Source: Acetobacter okinawensis (GTDB lineage Bacteria; Pseudomonadota; Alphaproteobacteria; Acetobacterales; Acetobacteraceae). From it: DNA of 64,000 bases. A model generated the notes under the pieces. That model had not been told where the DNA came from, did no database searches, and was given only the letters and a program-made list of their open reading frames with translations. The translations under genes and the position numbers were made by a program. Below are positions 25,599 to 35,240 of this stretch, in pieces. Numbering within the stretch: position 1 is the first letter of the stretch; every line of letters begins with the position of its first letter. Location: contig NZ_JOPJ01000008.1 of the NCBI RefSeq assembly GCF_002153655.1, positions 56,348 through 120,347 of the forward strand, given 5' to 3'.

Positions 25599-26192
25599 AT
25601 GAAAGATCTGTTTACAGGCCACCATGTCGGCCAGTCCCGCCCGCTCAGACTGTCGGATGACGTCGTAAGCACCGCCACCTATGGCGGGGAGGACAACTGC
25701 TACCGCTACACCCTGCGCCGGGTGTGGGAGGAGGGCAGGCCAATGGTCATGTGGCTGATGATGAACCCCTCAGTCGCCACCGAGCATGGAGATGACCGGA
25801 CCGTGGCCAAATGCCAGCGTTACGCGCGGGCATGGGGGTATGGTGGGCTGTTTGTGGGCAATACCTTTGCCTACCGCTGCACCGACCAGACCCGGCTGCT
25901 GGAAACACCAGACCCCGTAGGGCCGGGTAACGATGCCGCCCTGCTGGATATGGCGCGCAAGGCCGACCTTGTTGTTGCCGCCTATGGCTCCCCCCACCAC
26001 AAGGGGCTGCGCGCGCGCGGGCCACAGGTTGTGCAAATGCTCCAGAACCACGGGATTGCCGTATGTGCGCTCAGGCTGAGTGCGGGGGGGCGGCCATGCC
26101 ACCCGCTCTACCTGCCAGCCGACCTCAAACCCTTTGAACTGCCCGCAACATCCCCCGCAGCGGCAGATGGCGTGGCAGGCATGCGGGGGTAA
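25599..26192 (+). CDS. DUF1643 domain protein
   Basis: A 197-residue cytoplasmic protein that fits the DUF1643 family along most of its length. Conserved-looking segments are YRYTLRRVW, MWLMMNPSVATEHGDDRTV around residues 52-70, and GYGGLFVGNTFAYR. The family is a small enzyme-like fold of unknown function found in many bacteria and phages. The ATG at 25599 follows AAGAAG. No operon partner suggests a role. Confidence 0.8.
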   Translation: MKDLFTGHHVGQSRPLRLSDDVVSTATYGGEDNCYRYTLRRVWEEGRPMVMWLMMNPSVATEHGDDRTVAKCQRYARAWGYGGLFVGNTFAYRCTDQTRLLETPDPVGPGNDAALLDMARKADLVVAAYGSPHHKGLRARGPQVVQMLQNHGIAVCALRLSAGGRPCHPLYLPADLKPFELPATSPAAADGVAGMRG

Positions 26193-26260
26193 AGGGCGGA
26201 GTTGACGGATGCGCCCCATGGGTATCCCATACACGCAACAGGGTTAGGCTGTACAAAGGG

Positions 26261-27553
26261 ATGGAGACAGACGTGACGGAACACAACACGCAGGCCGGTC
26301 GTGGTTATCTGGCTTCGGCCGAATTTGCCGCCCAGCTTGACCGGCTGGGCGAGGTGGCAGCCCGCACAGGGCTGAACGTAGCCCCCGGCCAGCAGGTTAT
26401 CATGACCGCGCCGCTGCATGCAGTGCTGCTGGTGCGCCGCATTACCGAGCACGCCTACAAGGCAGGTGCATCGCTGGTCAGCACCTTTTATTCGGATGAG
26501 CAGACCACGCTGGCGCGCTACCAGTACGGCGCGGAAGACACGTTTGACACAGCCGCAGGCTGGCTGGCCGCAGGCATGGCAGAGGGCTTTCGTGCAGGGG
26601 CTGCGCGCATGGCCATTACCGGCTCCAACCCCGCCCTGCTGGCAGGGCAGAACCCCGAGCACGTCTCCCGCGCCAGCAAGGCCGCCTCCCGCGTGAACCG
26701 CCCTGCCATGGAGATCATTACCAATTTTGATGTGAACTGGTGCATTGTGGCCGCCGCTACGCCGGAATGGGCCATGCAGGTTTTTCCCGACCTGCCGCAG
26801 GAGCAGGCGGTGGAGGAACTCTGGCGGGCCATTTTTGCCGTCTCGCGCCTAACGGGGGATGACCCGGTGGCGCAGTGGGCGGCGCATAACGCCATTCTGC
26901 ACCGCCGCGCAGCTTATCTGAACGATGTGCGCTACGACGCCCTGCATTTTTCCGGCCCCGGCACGGACCTGCTGGTCGGGCTGGCCGATGGGCATGACTG
27001 GGCCGCTGGGGCCGAAAAAGCGGGCAACGGCATTGTGTGCAACCCCAACATCCCGACCGAGGAGGTATTCACCACCCCCCACCGCCTGCGTGTGGAGGGC
27101 ACCGTGGCCAGCACCAAGCCACTCTCGCACCAAGGCACGCTCATAGACGGGATAAAGGTCCGCTTTGAGGGCGGGCGGATTGTGGACATGCACGCAACAC
27201 GCGGGCAGGAGGTGCTTGAGCGGGTGCTGGACACGGATGAAGGGGCCAGAAGACTGGGTGAGGTCGCGCTTGTGCCCCATTCCTCCCCCATCTCGCGCAG
27301 CGGGCTGTTGTTCCAGAACACTCTGTTTGATGAAAATGCAGCCAGCCACATAGCTCTTGGCCAGTCCTACACCAAATGCATGCGGGACACGCAGGGGCAG
27401 GACGAGGCCGCACTGGCCGCACGCGGCGCCAATACAAGCATGATCCACATAGACTGGATGATCGGCTCGGGCGACATTGATGTGGACGGGCTGGACGCAC
27501 AGGGCGGCCGCGTGCCGCTCATGCGCGGTGGTGAATGGGTGATTGCAGTATGA
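26261..27553 (+). CDS. aminopeptidase, M29 family
   Basis: Metallo-aminopeptidase of the M29 (AmpS/aminopeptidase T) family, 430 residues, cytoplasmic, with a two-metal centre. The expected ligands are visible: Glu in IPTEEVFTTPHR (near 268), Glu in LGEVALVPHSSPI (near 334), His in ASHIALGQSY (near 363), and His/Asp in MIHIDWMIGSGDIDVDG near 392-402. It releases N-terminal residues from peptides with broad specificity. The next gene's upstream ATG overlaps its stop, so the downstream secreted protein may be coupled. Confidence 0.92.
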   Translation: METDVTEHNTQAGRGYLASAEFAAQLDRLGEVAARTGLNVAPGQQVIMTAPLHAVLLVRRITEHAYKAGASLVSTFYSDEQTTLARYQYGAEDTFDTAAGWLAAGMAEGFRAGAARMAITGSNPALLAGQNPEHVSRASKAASRVNRPAMEIITNFDVNWCIVAAATPEWAMQVFPDLPQEQAVEELWRAIFAVSRLTGDDPVAQWAAHNAILHRRAAYLNDVRYDALHFSGPGTDLLVGLADGHDWAAGAEKAGNGIVCNPNIPTEEVFTTPHRLRVEGTVASTKPLSHQGTLIDGIKVRFEGGRIVDMHATRGQEVLERVLDTDEGARRLGEVALVPHSSPISRSGLLFQNTLFDENAASHIALGQSYTKCMRDTQGQDEAALAARGANTSMIHIDWMIGSGDIDVDGLDAQGGRVPLMRGGEWVIAV

Positions 27554-27567
27554 GAGGGTTTGAAAAC

Positions 27568-28107
27568 ATGATTTTTATCCGCAAGGTTTCCACTGTTCTG
27601 GGGGCTGTGGCCCTGCTGGCAGGTGGCGCGGCCCATGCCCAGAGTGTGACCCCTGTTGGCGGTGCCACCCCCCATGCACCGTCCCTGACGCCCGAGCAGG
27701 TGGTTACCATGCAGCATGACATGGACACAGCCCTGCACTACAAGCTGGCCCCGGATGTACTGCCCCGGCTGAGTGCTACGCTCAGGGCCATTCAGGCCGC
27801 CAAAATTCAGCCGCCGGGGCATGCTGGCATGTCGCTGGACCAGCAGATCGCTCTTGTGGGGCAGGTGCCGGGGCTGGAGGCTATTCTCAAGGCGCATGGG
27901 CTGGATGCGCGCAGCTTTGTCATGAGCCTGACCTGCGTGGGCCTGACTGGCAGCCTGCTGAATGTTCCCCCCGGTCAGGGTGGCGCGCAGATGCCCGTGC
28001 CGGATGCAGCCAATGTGGCCATCCTCAAGAACAACCCGCAGGCGTTGCAGGAGCTGGTGGGCGTTCTGCGCCAGAGTACGGACAGCAGCAGCACGCAGGT
28101 CCACTAG
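27568..28107 (+). CDS. small secreted protein of unknown function
   Basis: A 179-residue protein with a classical signal peptide (hydrophobic core VLGAVALLAGGA, cleavage after AHA). The mature domain is mainly helical with one Cys and a Ser/Thr-rich C-terminus. No family is recognised. The ATG at 27568 is preferred because GAGGG lies about ten bases upstream; an earlier ATG at 27550 overlaps the aminopeptidase stop. It probably shares the aminopeptidase transcript. Confidence 0.7.
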   Translation: MIFIRKVSTVLGAVALLAGGAAHAQSVTPVGGATPHAPSLTPEQVVTMQHDMDTALHYKLAPDVLPRLSATLRAIQAAKIQPPGHAGMSLDQQIALVGQVPGLEAILKAHGLDARSFVMSLTCVGLTGSLLNVPPGQGGAQMPVPDAANVAILKNNPQALQELVGVLRQSTDSSSTQVH

Positions 28108-28224
28108 AGCGTCCATGATTTAATCCTGTTGGCCTGAGCCTGCGGGGTGTGGCAGGTTGAAGCCCCGGTGGACGGGGCGTGGACAAGCCTGCCCCGCCAT
28201 AGCGGGGATGGTACGGAGCGGGCC

Positions 28225-29796
28225 ATGACAACAACAGGAGCGGGCGGTCTGTCCGGCCCGGGGCCGTGGGCGGGTCTGGGTATGCAGGGGGCTGGTGCGG
28301 CGGAGGGTAGTGCCCAGTCTGCTGCGCAGTCCGGTGCGCAGGCTGGTGCCTCCGCTCAGGTGGGGTTGCCCTCGGCCACCACACTGGTGCAGAGCGCGCG
28401 CACCGCACTGGCGCAGGCACAGGCCCAGCAGGCCGGGGTTATGCTGAGCCTGTCCGCAGGGGCGCAAAGCCTGCTGGATGGTAGCACCCTGCTGGATGTG
28501 GTGGGGCGGGCGGCCACCATACAGGGGGGCAGTACGGCCACATCCGCCAGTGGCGCACAGGCCGCACCCGCAGAGACAGCACAGAATACAGCACAGAATG
28601 TTGCGCACGGTACGGCGCAGGGGGGGGCATCCGGGCTGGCCTCGGGCAGTGTTGCGTCCGGGGCGGGGGTCAGCACGTTGGTTGCCGATGTCATGCAGGC
28701 GGTAGAGACGGTGCTGGCCGACCCCTTGGCAACAGATGTGCAAAAAGCCATGGCCAGCCAGCTTGTGCGGATGCTCACCGCCATGGCGGGCCAGTCCGCC
28801 AGCGCGTGGACCAGCGGCATGGTGGCCAGCCTGCCGCTGCTTCAGGCCGAGGTCCTGCCGTCCGGGGTGGCGGGTGGTGCGGTTGTGACGACCTCGGGCC
28901 TGTATGGGCTGGCCAGGAGTGCGGTGCTGGATGGCAGGGCGGCCATGGCTACAGCCTTGCAGAACATGGGCGCAACGCTGGGGGAGGAGATTGTTCTGCC
29001 CGGCGGCATTGTCCAGCTTTCGCAAAGCGTGGGGCAGGGAGCGGGGGCGTCTGTTCCGGTGCCTCTTGCAGGCAATGCCCTGACAAATGCCCTTCTGCCC
29101 GAACTGTTCCGCGCCTTGTCTGCCCTTGTTGCAGACAAGAGCGCGACCGATGCGCAAAAGGCAGCTGCCACGCTCCTGCTCCAGCTTTTGGACACGGAGG
29201 AGGAGGACGGGGCCGGGCAGATCCCGCAGGCGCTGCTCAACCCCCTGCTGGCCGCAGCCCTTATGCCCGCACTCACGCCAGCGCAGCGTGGGCGGCTGGT
29301 CCGCGCCACCCTTGCGGGCGAGGTGGAGGATATGGGCCGCACGGAAGAACTGGACCTGTCCGGTGGACCGGGGGCCGGGGGGCTGCGTGCCGCACTGCGC
29401 AGGAATGCCGCCTATCTGGCCGCCGTGCAGCAACCTTTGCTGAACCAGATGCTCCAGCAGGCAGAGGAGGTGGCCCCCCTGCTGGCAGGCTGGAGTGCGG
29501 CGACCCTACGCCGTGGAGACGGGGAGGAGGACGCGCTGGTGGGGAGTTCCGTGCTGGCGTTGTCCCAGAACCTTATGGCGGATTCGCCCTATATGGGGGC
29601 TTTGTCCAGCACGGGCCTGACCCCGATCCTGATTATGAGCTGGGCTGCCCTGCTCTCTGGCTGTCTGCCGCGTGCTTACCCGTTTGTGCCGCGTGTGTGG
29701 CGGCGGGCGGATAAAAAGAAGTGGCGCAGGAAAAACCAGCGCAGCAAAATGGATTTGCAGAGCCTGCTGTTTACGGAAGGGGCGATGGAGGTCTAG
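28225..29796 (+). CDS. large Ala/Gly/Gln-rich protein of unknown function with an internal repeat
   Basis: A 523-residue protein without a signal peptide. Residues 1-150 are low-complexity Ala/Gly/Ser/Gln. Two related helical units follow: about 157-186 and 294-323 share the pattern ADxxATDxQKAxA. A single hydrophobic segment (about 463-480) is followed by a strongly basic stretch (490-508, VWRRADKKKWRRK). The layout suggests a membrane-anchored protein with its bulk outside the cytoplasm, or an adaptor. The frame is open from a GTG at 28147, but ATG 28225 has GGAG upstream. No family is recognised, and codon use resembles neighbouring genes. Confidence 0.65.
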   Translation: MTTTGAGGLSGPGPWAGLGMQGAGAAEGSAQSAAQSGAQAGASAQVGLPSATTLVQSARTALAQAQAQQAGVMLSLSAGAQSLLDGSTLLDVVGRAATIQGGSTATSASGAQAAPAETAQNTAQNVAHGTAQGGASGLASGSVASGAGVSTLVADVMQAVETVLADPLATDVQKAMASQLVRMLTAMAGQSASAWTSGMVASLPLLQAEVLPSGVAGGAVVTTSGLYGLARSAVLDGRAAMATALQNMGATLGEEIVLPGGIVQLSQSVGQGAGASVPVPLAGNALTNALLPELFRALSALVADKSATDAQKAAATLLLQLLDTEEEDGAGQIPQALLNPLLAAALMPALTPAQRGRLVRATLAGEVEDMGRTEELDLSGGPGAGGLRAALRRNAAYLAAVQQPLLNQMLQQAEEVAPLLAGWSAATLRRGDGEEDALVGSSVLALSQNLMADSPYMGALSSTGLTPILIMSWAALLSGCLPRAYPFVPRVWRRADKKKWRRKNQRSKMDLQSLLFTEGAMEV

Positions 29797-29818
29797 CGCC
29801 CCCTTACCCCGCCTGTGC

Positions 29819-30682
29819 TCAGTGTGGCGCGGGCTGTGTGCAGCTTGGGGTTGCTGGCAGGTCCAGCGTGCTGAGTGTGCCCTGCATTTTATAATCCCCA
29901 AAATCCAGATGCAACTGGTCGGATACCCCGTTGGCAAAGTAGCGCATGCCCATTTCGTACTCGGGCATCATGGTATGGGCGTTACGGTCGTAAAAAGCGA
30001 TGTGCACATGCCCAGCCGCCAGTTTTTGCAGGGGCAGGTAAGGGCTACCTGCCGGGGGAGGGGACCAGTTGAGCAGTGTAACGTAGGTATCCTCCGGCCC
30101 GTCAGGCAGGGTGCCGTCAAACAAGGGGGTGGTCAGCTCCTTTCCGCCACTGGCCGCAGTGGCCAGAATACGGGCGGTATGGGCAACCGGGAACAACGTG
30201 CCAGCGGGCAGGGGCAGGGTTTTGGCCAAAGGCTGGCGGTACTGCACAACGCCCGAACCATCGGGGGCAAGGCTTGCCTCCCCGCTAACAACGCGGAGCA
30301 GCTTGCCGTTGCGCGTTTCCTGGCTTTTAAAGGTCAGGTGCTGCCCGTCCAGACTTTCCTGCGCGGCATAATCGGACAGCAGGTGCTCCTCCCCGCGCTG
30401 GCGGGTGACGCTCTGGATGTCCAGTCGCTGGTGGGATGACCAGCCAAGGCAGGTTTTGAGCACGGTGTAACTCATGCGCCCTGTAGCGGAGAGCGTTTGC
30501 CCGCCTGCGGCTTCCACCAGCCCCAGATCATACACAGCCCTTTGCGATACAAGGGCCGCAGCAGCACTGGCCTGTGCGTGGGCCGCAGGGACTGCAAAAA
30601 CAAACAGGGTGGCCGTGGCCATGGACGTAGCCAGCGTATTGGCCAGAATGGTGGCCCGTGGGCGCGGGGGGCGTAAGGTCAT
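29819..30682 (-). CDS. eipB: EipB-family cell-envelope integrity protein (DUF1849)
   Basis: Periplasmic beta-spiral protein of the EipB family known from Brucella and other alphaproteobacteria, where it supports envelope integrity. The mature part starts SQRAVYDLGLVEAAGG, with SATGRMSYTVLKTC and the rest of the DUF1849 pattern. One Cys sits in the N-terminal third and one just before the C-terminus, matching the conserved disulfide of EipB. The signal peptide ends in AHAQA. The ATG at 30682 is preferred because the alternative ATG at 30700 lies in the stem of a terminator-like hairpin of the upstream aspS gene. Confidence 0.8.
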   Translation of the reverse strand: MTLRPPRPRATILANTLATSMATATLFVFAVPAAHAQASAAAALVSQRAVYDLGLVEAAGGQTLSATGRMSYTVLKTCLGWSSHQRLDIQSVTRQRGEEHLLSDYAAQESLDGQHLTFKSQETRNGKLLRVVSGEASLAPDGSGVVQYRQPLAKTLPLPAGTLFPVAHTARILATAASGGKELTTPLFDGTLPDGPEDTYVTLLNWSPPPAGSPYLPLQKLAAGHVHIAFYDRNAHTMMPEYEMGMRYFANGVSDQLHLDFGDYKMQGTLSTLDLPATPSCTQPAPH

Positions 30683-30688
30683 GCCCCT

Positions 30689-30728
30689 AAAAGAAAACAT
30701 CCGGCGCGGTCATGCAACCGGCCGGATG
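30689..30728 (-). terminator. terminator-like hairpin after aspS, touching the eipB start
   Basis: On the minus strand CATCCGGC and GCCGGATG (bases 30728-30721 and 30705-30698) form an 8-bp stem with a 15-base loop, followed by TTTTCTTTT. It ends 28 bases after the aspS stop and overlaps an alternative eipB start codon, so readthrough or a promoter inside aspS is needed for eipB expression. Confidence 0.6.
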
Positions 30729-30755
30729 TGTGTTTATGGGCTTAAAAGGCCGTTA

Positions 30756-32552
30756 TCAGTCTTTTTTGACCACGGGTTTGGGCTTGGGCAGGTTGAGCGC
30801 GAGGGAGAGTTCCTTCATCCGCTCCGGTGCCACGGGGGCGGGAGCACCCATCATCAGGTCTTCGCCCTGCTGGTTGAGCGGGAACAGGATGACTTCGCGG
30901 ATGTTCGGCTCATCGGCCAGCAGCATGACAATGCGGTCCACACCGGGGGCGGAGCCACCATGCGGGGGCGCTCCATAGCGGAAGGCGTTGAGCATGCCAC
31001 CAAAGCGGGCTTCCACCTCGCTTTCGGGGTAGCCGGCAATTTCAAACGCACGCACCATTACTTCTGGCAGGTGGTTACGTACTGCGCCGGAGGAGAGTTC
31101 GATCCCGTTGCACACAATGTCGTACTGGTAGGCCAGAATATCCAGCGGGTCTTTGGTGTTCAGCGCGTCCAGCCCACCCTGCGGCATGGAGAACGGGTTG
31201 TGGGAGAAGTCCACAAGCCCGGTTTCCTCGTTCAGCTCGTACATGGGGAAATCCGTGATCCAGCAGAAGCGGAAGGCGTTCTTCTCGATCAGGTCCAGTT
31301 CTTCGGCAATGCGGGTGCGCACAAGACCGGAGAACTTGGCCACGTCATGCCCCTTGCCTGCGGCAAAGAACACGGCGTCACCCGCCTTCAGCCCCAGTTT
31401 GGTGCGGATGGCCTCGGCCCGTTCGGCCTCAAGGTTCTTGGCAATCGGGCCTTGGCCACCCTCAGCGTTAAAGGTGATGTACCCCAGACCGCCAGCCCCG
31501 TTCTCACGCGCCCATGCGTTGAGCTTGTCAAAGAACGAGCGGGGCTTGTCCCCTGCACCGGGGGCGGGAATGGCACGGATTTCTCCCCCATCAGCGGCAA
31601 TGCGGGCAAACAGGCCAAAGCCCGAGCCTGCAAAGTCTTCCGTTACATCCGTAATCAGCAGCGGGTTGCGCAGGTCGGGCTTGTCGGAGCCATAGACCTG
31701 CATGGCGCGGGCGTAGGGAATACGCTCAAACGGTGCGGTGCTGACCGTGCGGCCATTGCCGAACTCGGTAAACAGCCCGCTCATGACCTCTTCCATCACC
31801 GCAAAAATTTCGTCCTGCGTGGCAAAAGCCATTTCAAAGTCAAGCTGGTAGAACTCACCGGGGGAGCGGTCCGCGCGGGAGGCTTCGTCGCGGAAGCACG
31901 GGGCGATCTGGAAGTAGCGGTCAAACCCGGCCACCATGGCAAGCTGCTTGAACTGCTGCGGTGCCTGCGGCAGGGCGTAGAACTTGCCCGGATGGTTGCG
32001 TGAGGGCACCAGAAAGTCCCGCGCTCCTTCGGGGGAGGAGGCGGTCAGGATCGGGGTTTGCAGCTCCACAAAATCCAGTGCTGTCATGCGCTTGCGCATG
32101 CTGGCGATAACGGCGCAGCGCAGGCGGATGTTGGCGTGCACCTTCTCGCGCCGCAGGTCGATGTAGCGGTAACGCAGGCGCAGCTCGTCGGAATAATGCT
32201 CCTGCCCGGCAACCTGCAGCGGCAGCACGGCAGCGTGGGACTGCACCACAAACTCTTTTGCCTGAACTTCAATATCACCCGTGGCAAGGTCGGGGTTGCG
32301 CGTCCCTTCCGCACGTTCGACCACATTGCCCGTAACCGTAATCACGCTTTCCACGCGCACGGGTTCGGCTGTGGCCATAACGTCCGAGCCTGCGGGAATG
32401 ACAATCTGGGTCATGCCCGTTTCGTCACGCAGGTCAATAAACAGCAGGCCGCCATGGTCGCGCTTGCTGTGCACCCAGCCGGACAGACGCGCGGTGGTGC
32501 CAGCATCGCCCGCGCGAAGGGCCGAGCAGCTATGGGTGCGGTAAGGGTGCAT
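30756..32552 (-). CDS. aspS: aspartate-tRNA ligase
   Basis: Class II aminoacyl-tRNA synthetase of 598 residues. It has an N-terminal OB anticodon-binding domain (residues 1-110), the class II catalytic core with motif 2 ([23 protein letters not shown]) near 225-245, a bacterial insertion domain, and motif 3 ([14 protein letters not shown]) near 545. The ATG at 32552 gives the standard bacterial length; upstream codons in the frame look non-coding. I see no asparaginyl-tRNA synthetase here, and cannot say whether the enzyme also charges tRNA-Asn. Confidence 0.96.
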   Translation of the reverse strand: MHPYRTHSCSALRAGDAGTTARLSGWVHSKRDHGGLLFIDLRDETGMTQIVIPAGSDVMATAEPVRVESVITVTGNVVERAEGTRNPDLATGDIEVQAKEFVVQSHAAVLPLQVAGQEHYSDELRLRYRYIDLRREKVHANIRLRCAVIASMRKRMTALDFVELQTPILTASSPEGARDFLVPSRNHPGKFYALPQAPQQFKQLAMVAGFDRYFQIAPCFRDEASRADRSPGEFYQLDFEMAFATQDEIFAVMEEVMSGLFTEFGNGRTVSTAPFERIPYARAMQVYGSDKPDLRNPLLITDVTEDFAGSGFGLFARIAADGGEIRAIPAPGAGDKPRSFFDKLNAWARENGAGGLGYITFNAEGGQGPIAKNLEAERAEAIRTKLGLKAGDAVFFAAGKGHDVAKFSGLVRTRIAEELDLIEKNAFRFCWITDFPMYELNEETGLVDFSHNPFSMPQGGLDALNTKDPLDILAYQYDIVCNGIELSSGAVRNHLPEVMVRAFEIAGYPESEVEARFGGMLNAFRYGAPPHGGSAPGVDRIVMLLADEPNIREVILFPLNQQGEDLMMGAPAPVAPERMKELSLALNLPKPKPVVKKD

Positions 32553-32704
32553 GGTCTTGTCCCAAATTGTTTGGCCCGGCCTGCGGGCGCTGGGTTTGCC
32601 AGAGTTCAATTGGGGTGGAGGAAGCAGGGGCCGGGGCCTTATGTCAAGGCTGGAAGCGGGTGTTGCCCCCCTGTTTTACGCTCCGGGGGGCTTTTGTGGC
32701 CTGT

Positions 32705-33784
32705 TCAGTCGTGCGTGCTGTGGCGCAGGTCCGTAGCAAGGGCTGCAATGGAGTCCGCCCGCGCGTCCCATGCGAACATAAAGCGGTACACGCTGCCAAA
32801 CAGGGTGTAGAATCGCCACCCGCGTGCGCGCAGAGCGTTGGCCACGCGCTCCGGCATAAGCAGGAACACCGCATTGCTCTGCACGGGCCATGCGAGTTCG
32901 ACCTCCTCCAGCCCTTCTATGGCCTGTGCAAAGGCCATGGCGCTGGCATTGGCGTGGCGGGCGTTGTCCAGCCATGCGCCGGACTGGAGCATGCTCAGCC
33001 ACGGGGCGGAGAGAAAACGCATTTTGGAGGCGGTCTGCCCGCTCTGCTTGGTGCGCTCGGCAAAGCCCTGTGCAAGCTGTGGGGTAAAGAACACCACCGC
33101 ATCCCCCATGGCCATGCCGTTTTTGGTGCCGCCAAAACTCAGCGCGTCCACACCGGACTGCCACGTCATGGCGGCAGGGGTACACTCCAGTGCAGCTACG
33201 GCGTTGGCAAAGCGTGCGCCATCCATGTGCAGGCGCAGGCCGTTGTCATGGCAGGCGTTGGCAATGGCCCGGATCTCGTCCACCGTGTAGAGCAGGCCGT
33301 TCTCGGTCGGCTGGGTGATGCTGACCACCGCAGGGGTGGAGGCGGCAGCACTGCGTGTGCGGCGCATGGCCATGGCAATGCTGGCCGGGGTGACCTTGCC
33401 ATCCTCCGTGGGGGGCGTAATCAGCTTGGCCCCGCCCGAAAAGAACTCCGGTGCTCCCCGCTCTGACGTGTTCACATGCGCGATTTCGGAGCTGATGATG
33501 CTGCAATACGGCGGGCAGAGCGTTGCCAGCACCAGCGCATTGGCCGCCGTGCCATTGAATACAAAAAACACGCGTGCCTGTGGGGCGTCAAACAGGGCGG
33601 CTACGGCCCGTGCGGCAAGGCGGGTCCATGCATCATCCCCATAGGCGGGGGTGGAGCCGGTGGCGGCGCGGGTCATGGCTTCGAGTGCCTGCGGGCAGAT
33701 ACCTGCGTAATTGTCGCTGCCAAACTGTTGCGCGGGGGCCGGTGTGGCGGGGGGGCTGGGGACAACCTGCGGGGTAAGGGTCAC
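32705..33784 (-). CDS. ltaE: low-specificity L-threonine aldolase
   Basis: Pyridoxal-phosphate enzyme of 359 residues that cleaves L-threonine or L-allo-threonine to glycine and acetaldehyde. The [17 protein letters not shown] start, the AYGDDAWT segment, [10 protein letters not shown] and the PLP-lysine motif SFGGTKNGM (near residue 210) match the Pseudomonas-type enzyme closely. The GTG at 33784 is chosen because GGAGAG lies six bases upstream. Upstream in-frame codons reach 33913 but look like leader sequence. It is divergent from rplY. Confidence 0.92.
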   Translation of the reverse strand: MTLTPQVVPSPPATPAPAQQFGSDNYAGICPQALEAMTRAATGSTPAYGDDAWTRLAARAVAALFDAPQARVFFVFNGTAANALVLATLCPPYCSIISSEIAHVNTSERGAPEFFSGGAKLITPPTEDGKVTPASIAMAMRRTRSAAASTPAVVSITQPTENGLLYTVDEIRAIANACHDNGLRLHMDGARFANAVAALECTPAAMTWQSGVDALSFGGTKNGMAMGDAVVFFTPQLAQGFAERTKQSGQTASKMRFLSAPWLSMLQSGAWLDNARHANASAMAFAQAIEGLEEVELAWPVQSNAVFLLMPERVANALRARGWRFYTLFGSVYRFMFAWDARADSIAALATDLRHSTHD

Positions 33785-33955
33785 GGCAAACTCTCCGGCT
33801 GGGGTTGGGTGCGCAAGAGGGCACGGAACAGGGGGCGCATTATATGGGGCCTGCAAGCCAGACCTTGCTTGTGGTGGGGTTTTGCTGTAAGGCCGCAGCC
33901 ACCGCGCAGGCACCCCTGGAGGCTTGCGTGCACAAGTTTTTCAGGAGAAGTCAAG

Positions 33956-34561
33956 GTGTCCAAAATTACAACAATTGAAGCTTCTGCGCGCGCGAAGGCT
34001 GGTAAGGGGGCAGCGCGTGCGACGAGGCGTGAAGGTCTGGTGCCCGGCGTTGTGTACGGCGGCAAGCAGGAATCCACGCTGATCGCGCTCGACCCGCGTC
34101 TGGTTGTCAAGGCAATCCAGACCTCTGGCTGGCGCTCACGCGTGTATGACATCCAGATCGAAGGCGGCAAGACCGAGCGCGCTCTGGTGCGTGACGTGCA
34201 GCTCCACCCGGTCAAGGACTCGCCCGTCCATATCGACTTCCTGCGTCTGGCCGCTGGCTCGCGCGTGCATGTTGAAGTGGCCGTGCACTTTGTGGGTGAA
34301 GACAAGTCCCCCGGCATCAAGCGTGGTGGCATGCTCAACGTCGTGCGTCACACGGTTGACGTGGAAGTGGCCGCGGAAAACATTCCCGAGTTCTTCACGG
34401 TTGACCTGAGCAAGCTCGACATCAACGACAACGTGCGTTGGGACGACGTGCAGGGCACCGAAGGTGCGACTCCTGTCTCCCACGAAGCCAACTTTGTTGT
34501 TGCCTCCATTGCCGCACCGATTGTTGAAGCGGCACCGGCAGAAGGTGCGGCTGCTTCCTAA
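33956..34561 (+). CDS. rplY: 50S ribosomal protein L25/general stress protein Ctc
   Basis: Ribosomal protein of 201 residues that binds 5S rRNA. The N-terminal L25 domain (residues 1-95) and the C-terminal Ctc/TL5 domain (95-185) are both present, and the tail is Ala/Glu-rich. The start is a GTG at 33956 with AGGAG eight bases before it, so the longer upstream frame is false. It is followed by a terminator and then pth, a common alphaproteobacterial order (rplY-pth-ychF). Confidence 0.96.
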   Translation: MSKITTIEASARAKAGKGAARATRREGLVPGVVYGGKQESTLIALDPRLVVKAIQTSGWRSRVYDIQIEGGKTERALVRDVQLHPVKDSPVHIDFLRLAAGSRVHVEVAVHFVGEDKSPGIKRGGMLNVVRHTVDVEVAAENIPEFFTVDLSKLDINDNVRWDDVQGTEGATPVSHEANFVVASIAAPIVEAAPAEGAAAS

Positions 34562-34596
34562 CCGGAGCGGGCCTAAAACCTGAGCTGATCGAACGC

Positions 34597-34629
34597 GGGG
34601 GCACGTGCAGGCGCATGTGCCCCCCTTTT
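34597..34629 (+). terminator. intrinsic terminator between rplY and pth
   Basis: GGGGGCACGTGC (34597-34608) pairs with GCATGTGCCCCC (34613-34624) over 12 bp including one G-U pair, with a four-base loop and CTTTT after it. It lies 35 bases past the rplY stop and 29 before pth, so it may reduce rather than block readthrough. Confidence 0.75.
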
Positions 34630-34658
34630 CTGTTGATAGACACAAGGCGGAACCCGCA

Positions 34659-35240
34659 ATGCTGCTCTGGGTCGGACTGGGTAACCCCGAGTCCTCCATG
34701 CGCCGGCACCGGCACAATGTCGGCTTTATGGCGGTTGAGGCCATTGCCGCCCGATATGGTTTTTCACCCTGGCGCAACCGCTTCCGGGGGGAGGTGGCCG
34801 AGGGCCGCGTAGGCAACCACAAGGTGCTCGCGCTGCTGCCCATGACCTACATGAACCGCTCGGGCGAGAGCGTGCAGGAAGCGGCCGCTTTTTACAAAAT
34901 AGCCCCCGAGCAGATCACGCTGTTCCATGATGAGCTGGACCTGGAGCCGGGCAGGCTGCGCATCAAGCATGGTGGTGGGGCTGCGGGCCATAATGGCCTG
35001 CGCTCGACAGACAGAATGCTGGGCACACCAGACTACTGGCGCGTACGCATAGGCATAGGCCACCCCGGCGCCAAGGAGCGGGTGCACGGCTGGGTGCTGG
35101 GTAATTTTACACAAACAGACCAGCAGGACTGGCTCGACCCCATGCTCGCACGCATGGCCGATGCCGCCCCCCTGCTGGCGGATGGGCATGCCGACCGGTT
35201 TATGACCAAGGTTGCACTGCCACAAGGGAGCAAGGGCTGA
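34659..35240 (+). CDS. pth: peptidyl-tRNA hydrolase
   Basis: Enzyme of 193 residues that releases peptides from prematurely dropped peptidyl-tRNA. The catalytic His is H19 in HNVGF, Asn9 sits in GLGNP, and the FHDELDLEPGRLRIKHGGGAAGHNGLRS signature holds the catalytic Asp. The ATG at 34659 follows AAGGCGG; the frame upstream is terminator sequence. Its TGA overlaps the ychF ATG by one base. Confidence 0.96.
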   Translation: MLLWVGLGNPESSMRRHRHNVGFMAVEAIAARYGFSPWRNRFRGEVAEGRVGNHKVLALLPMTYMNRSGESVQEAAAFYKIAPEQITLFHDELDLEPGRLRIKHGGGAAGHNGLRSTDRMLGTPDYWRVRIGIGHPGAKERVHGWVLGNFTQTDQQDWLDPMLARMADAAPLLADGHADRFMTKVALPQGSKG

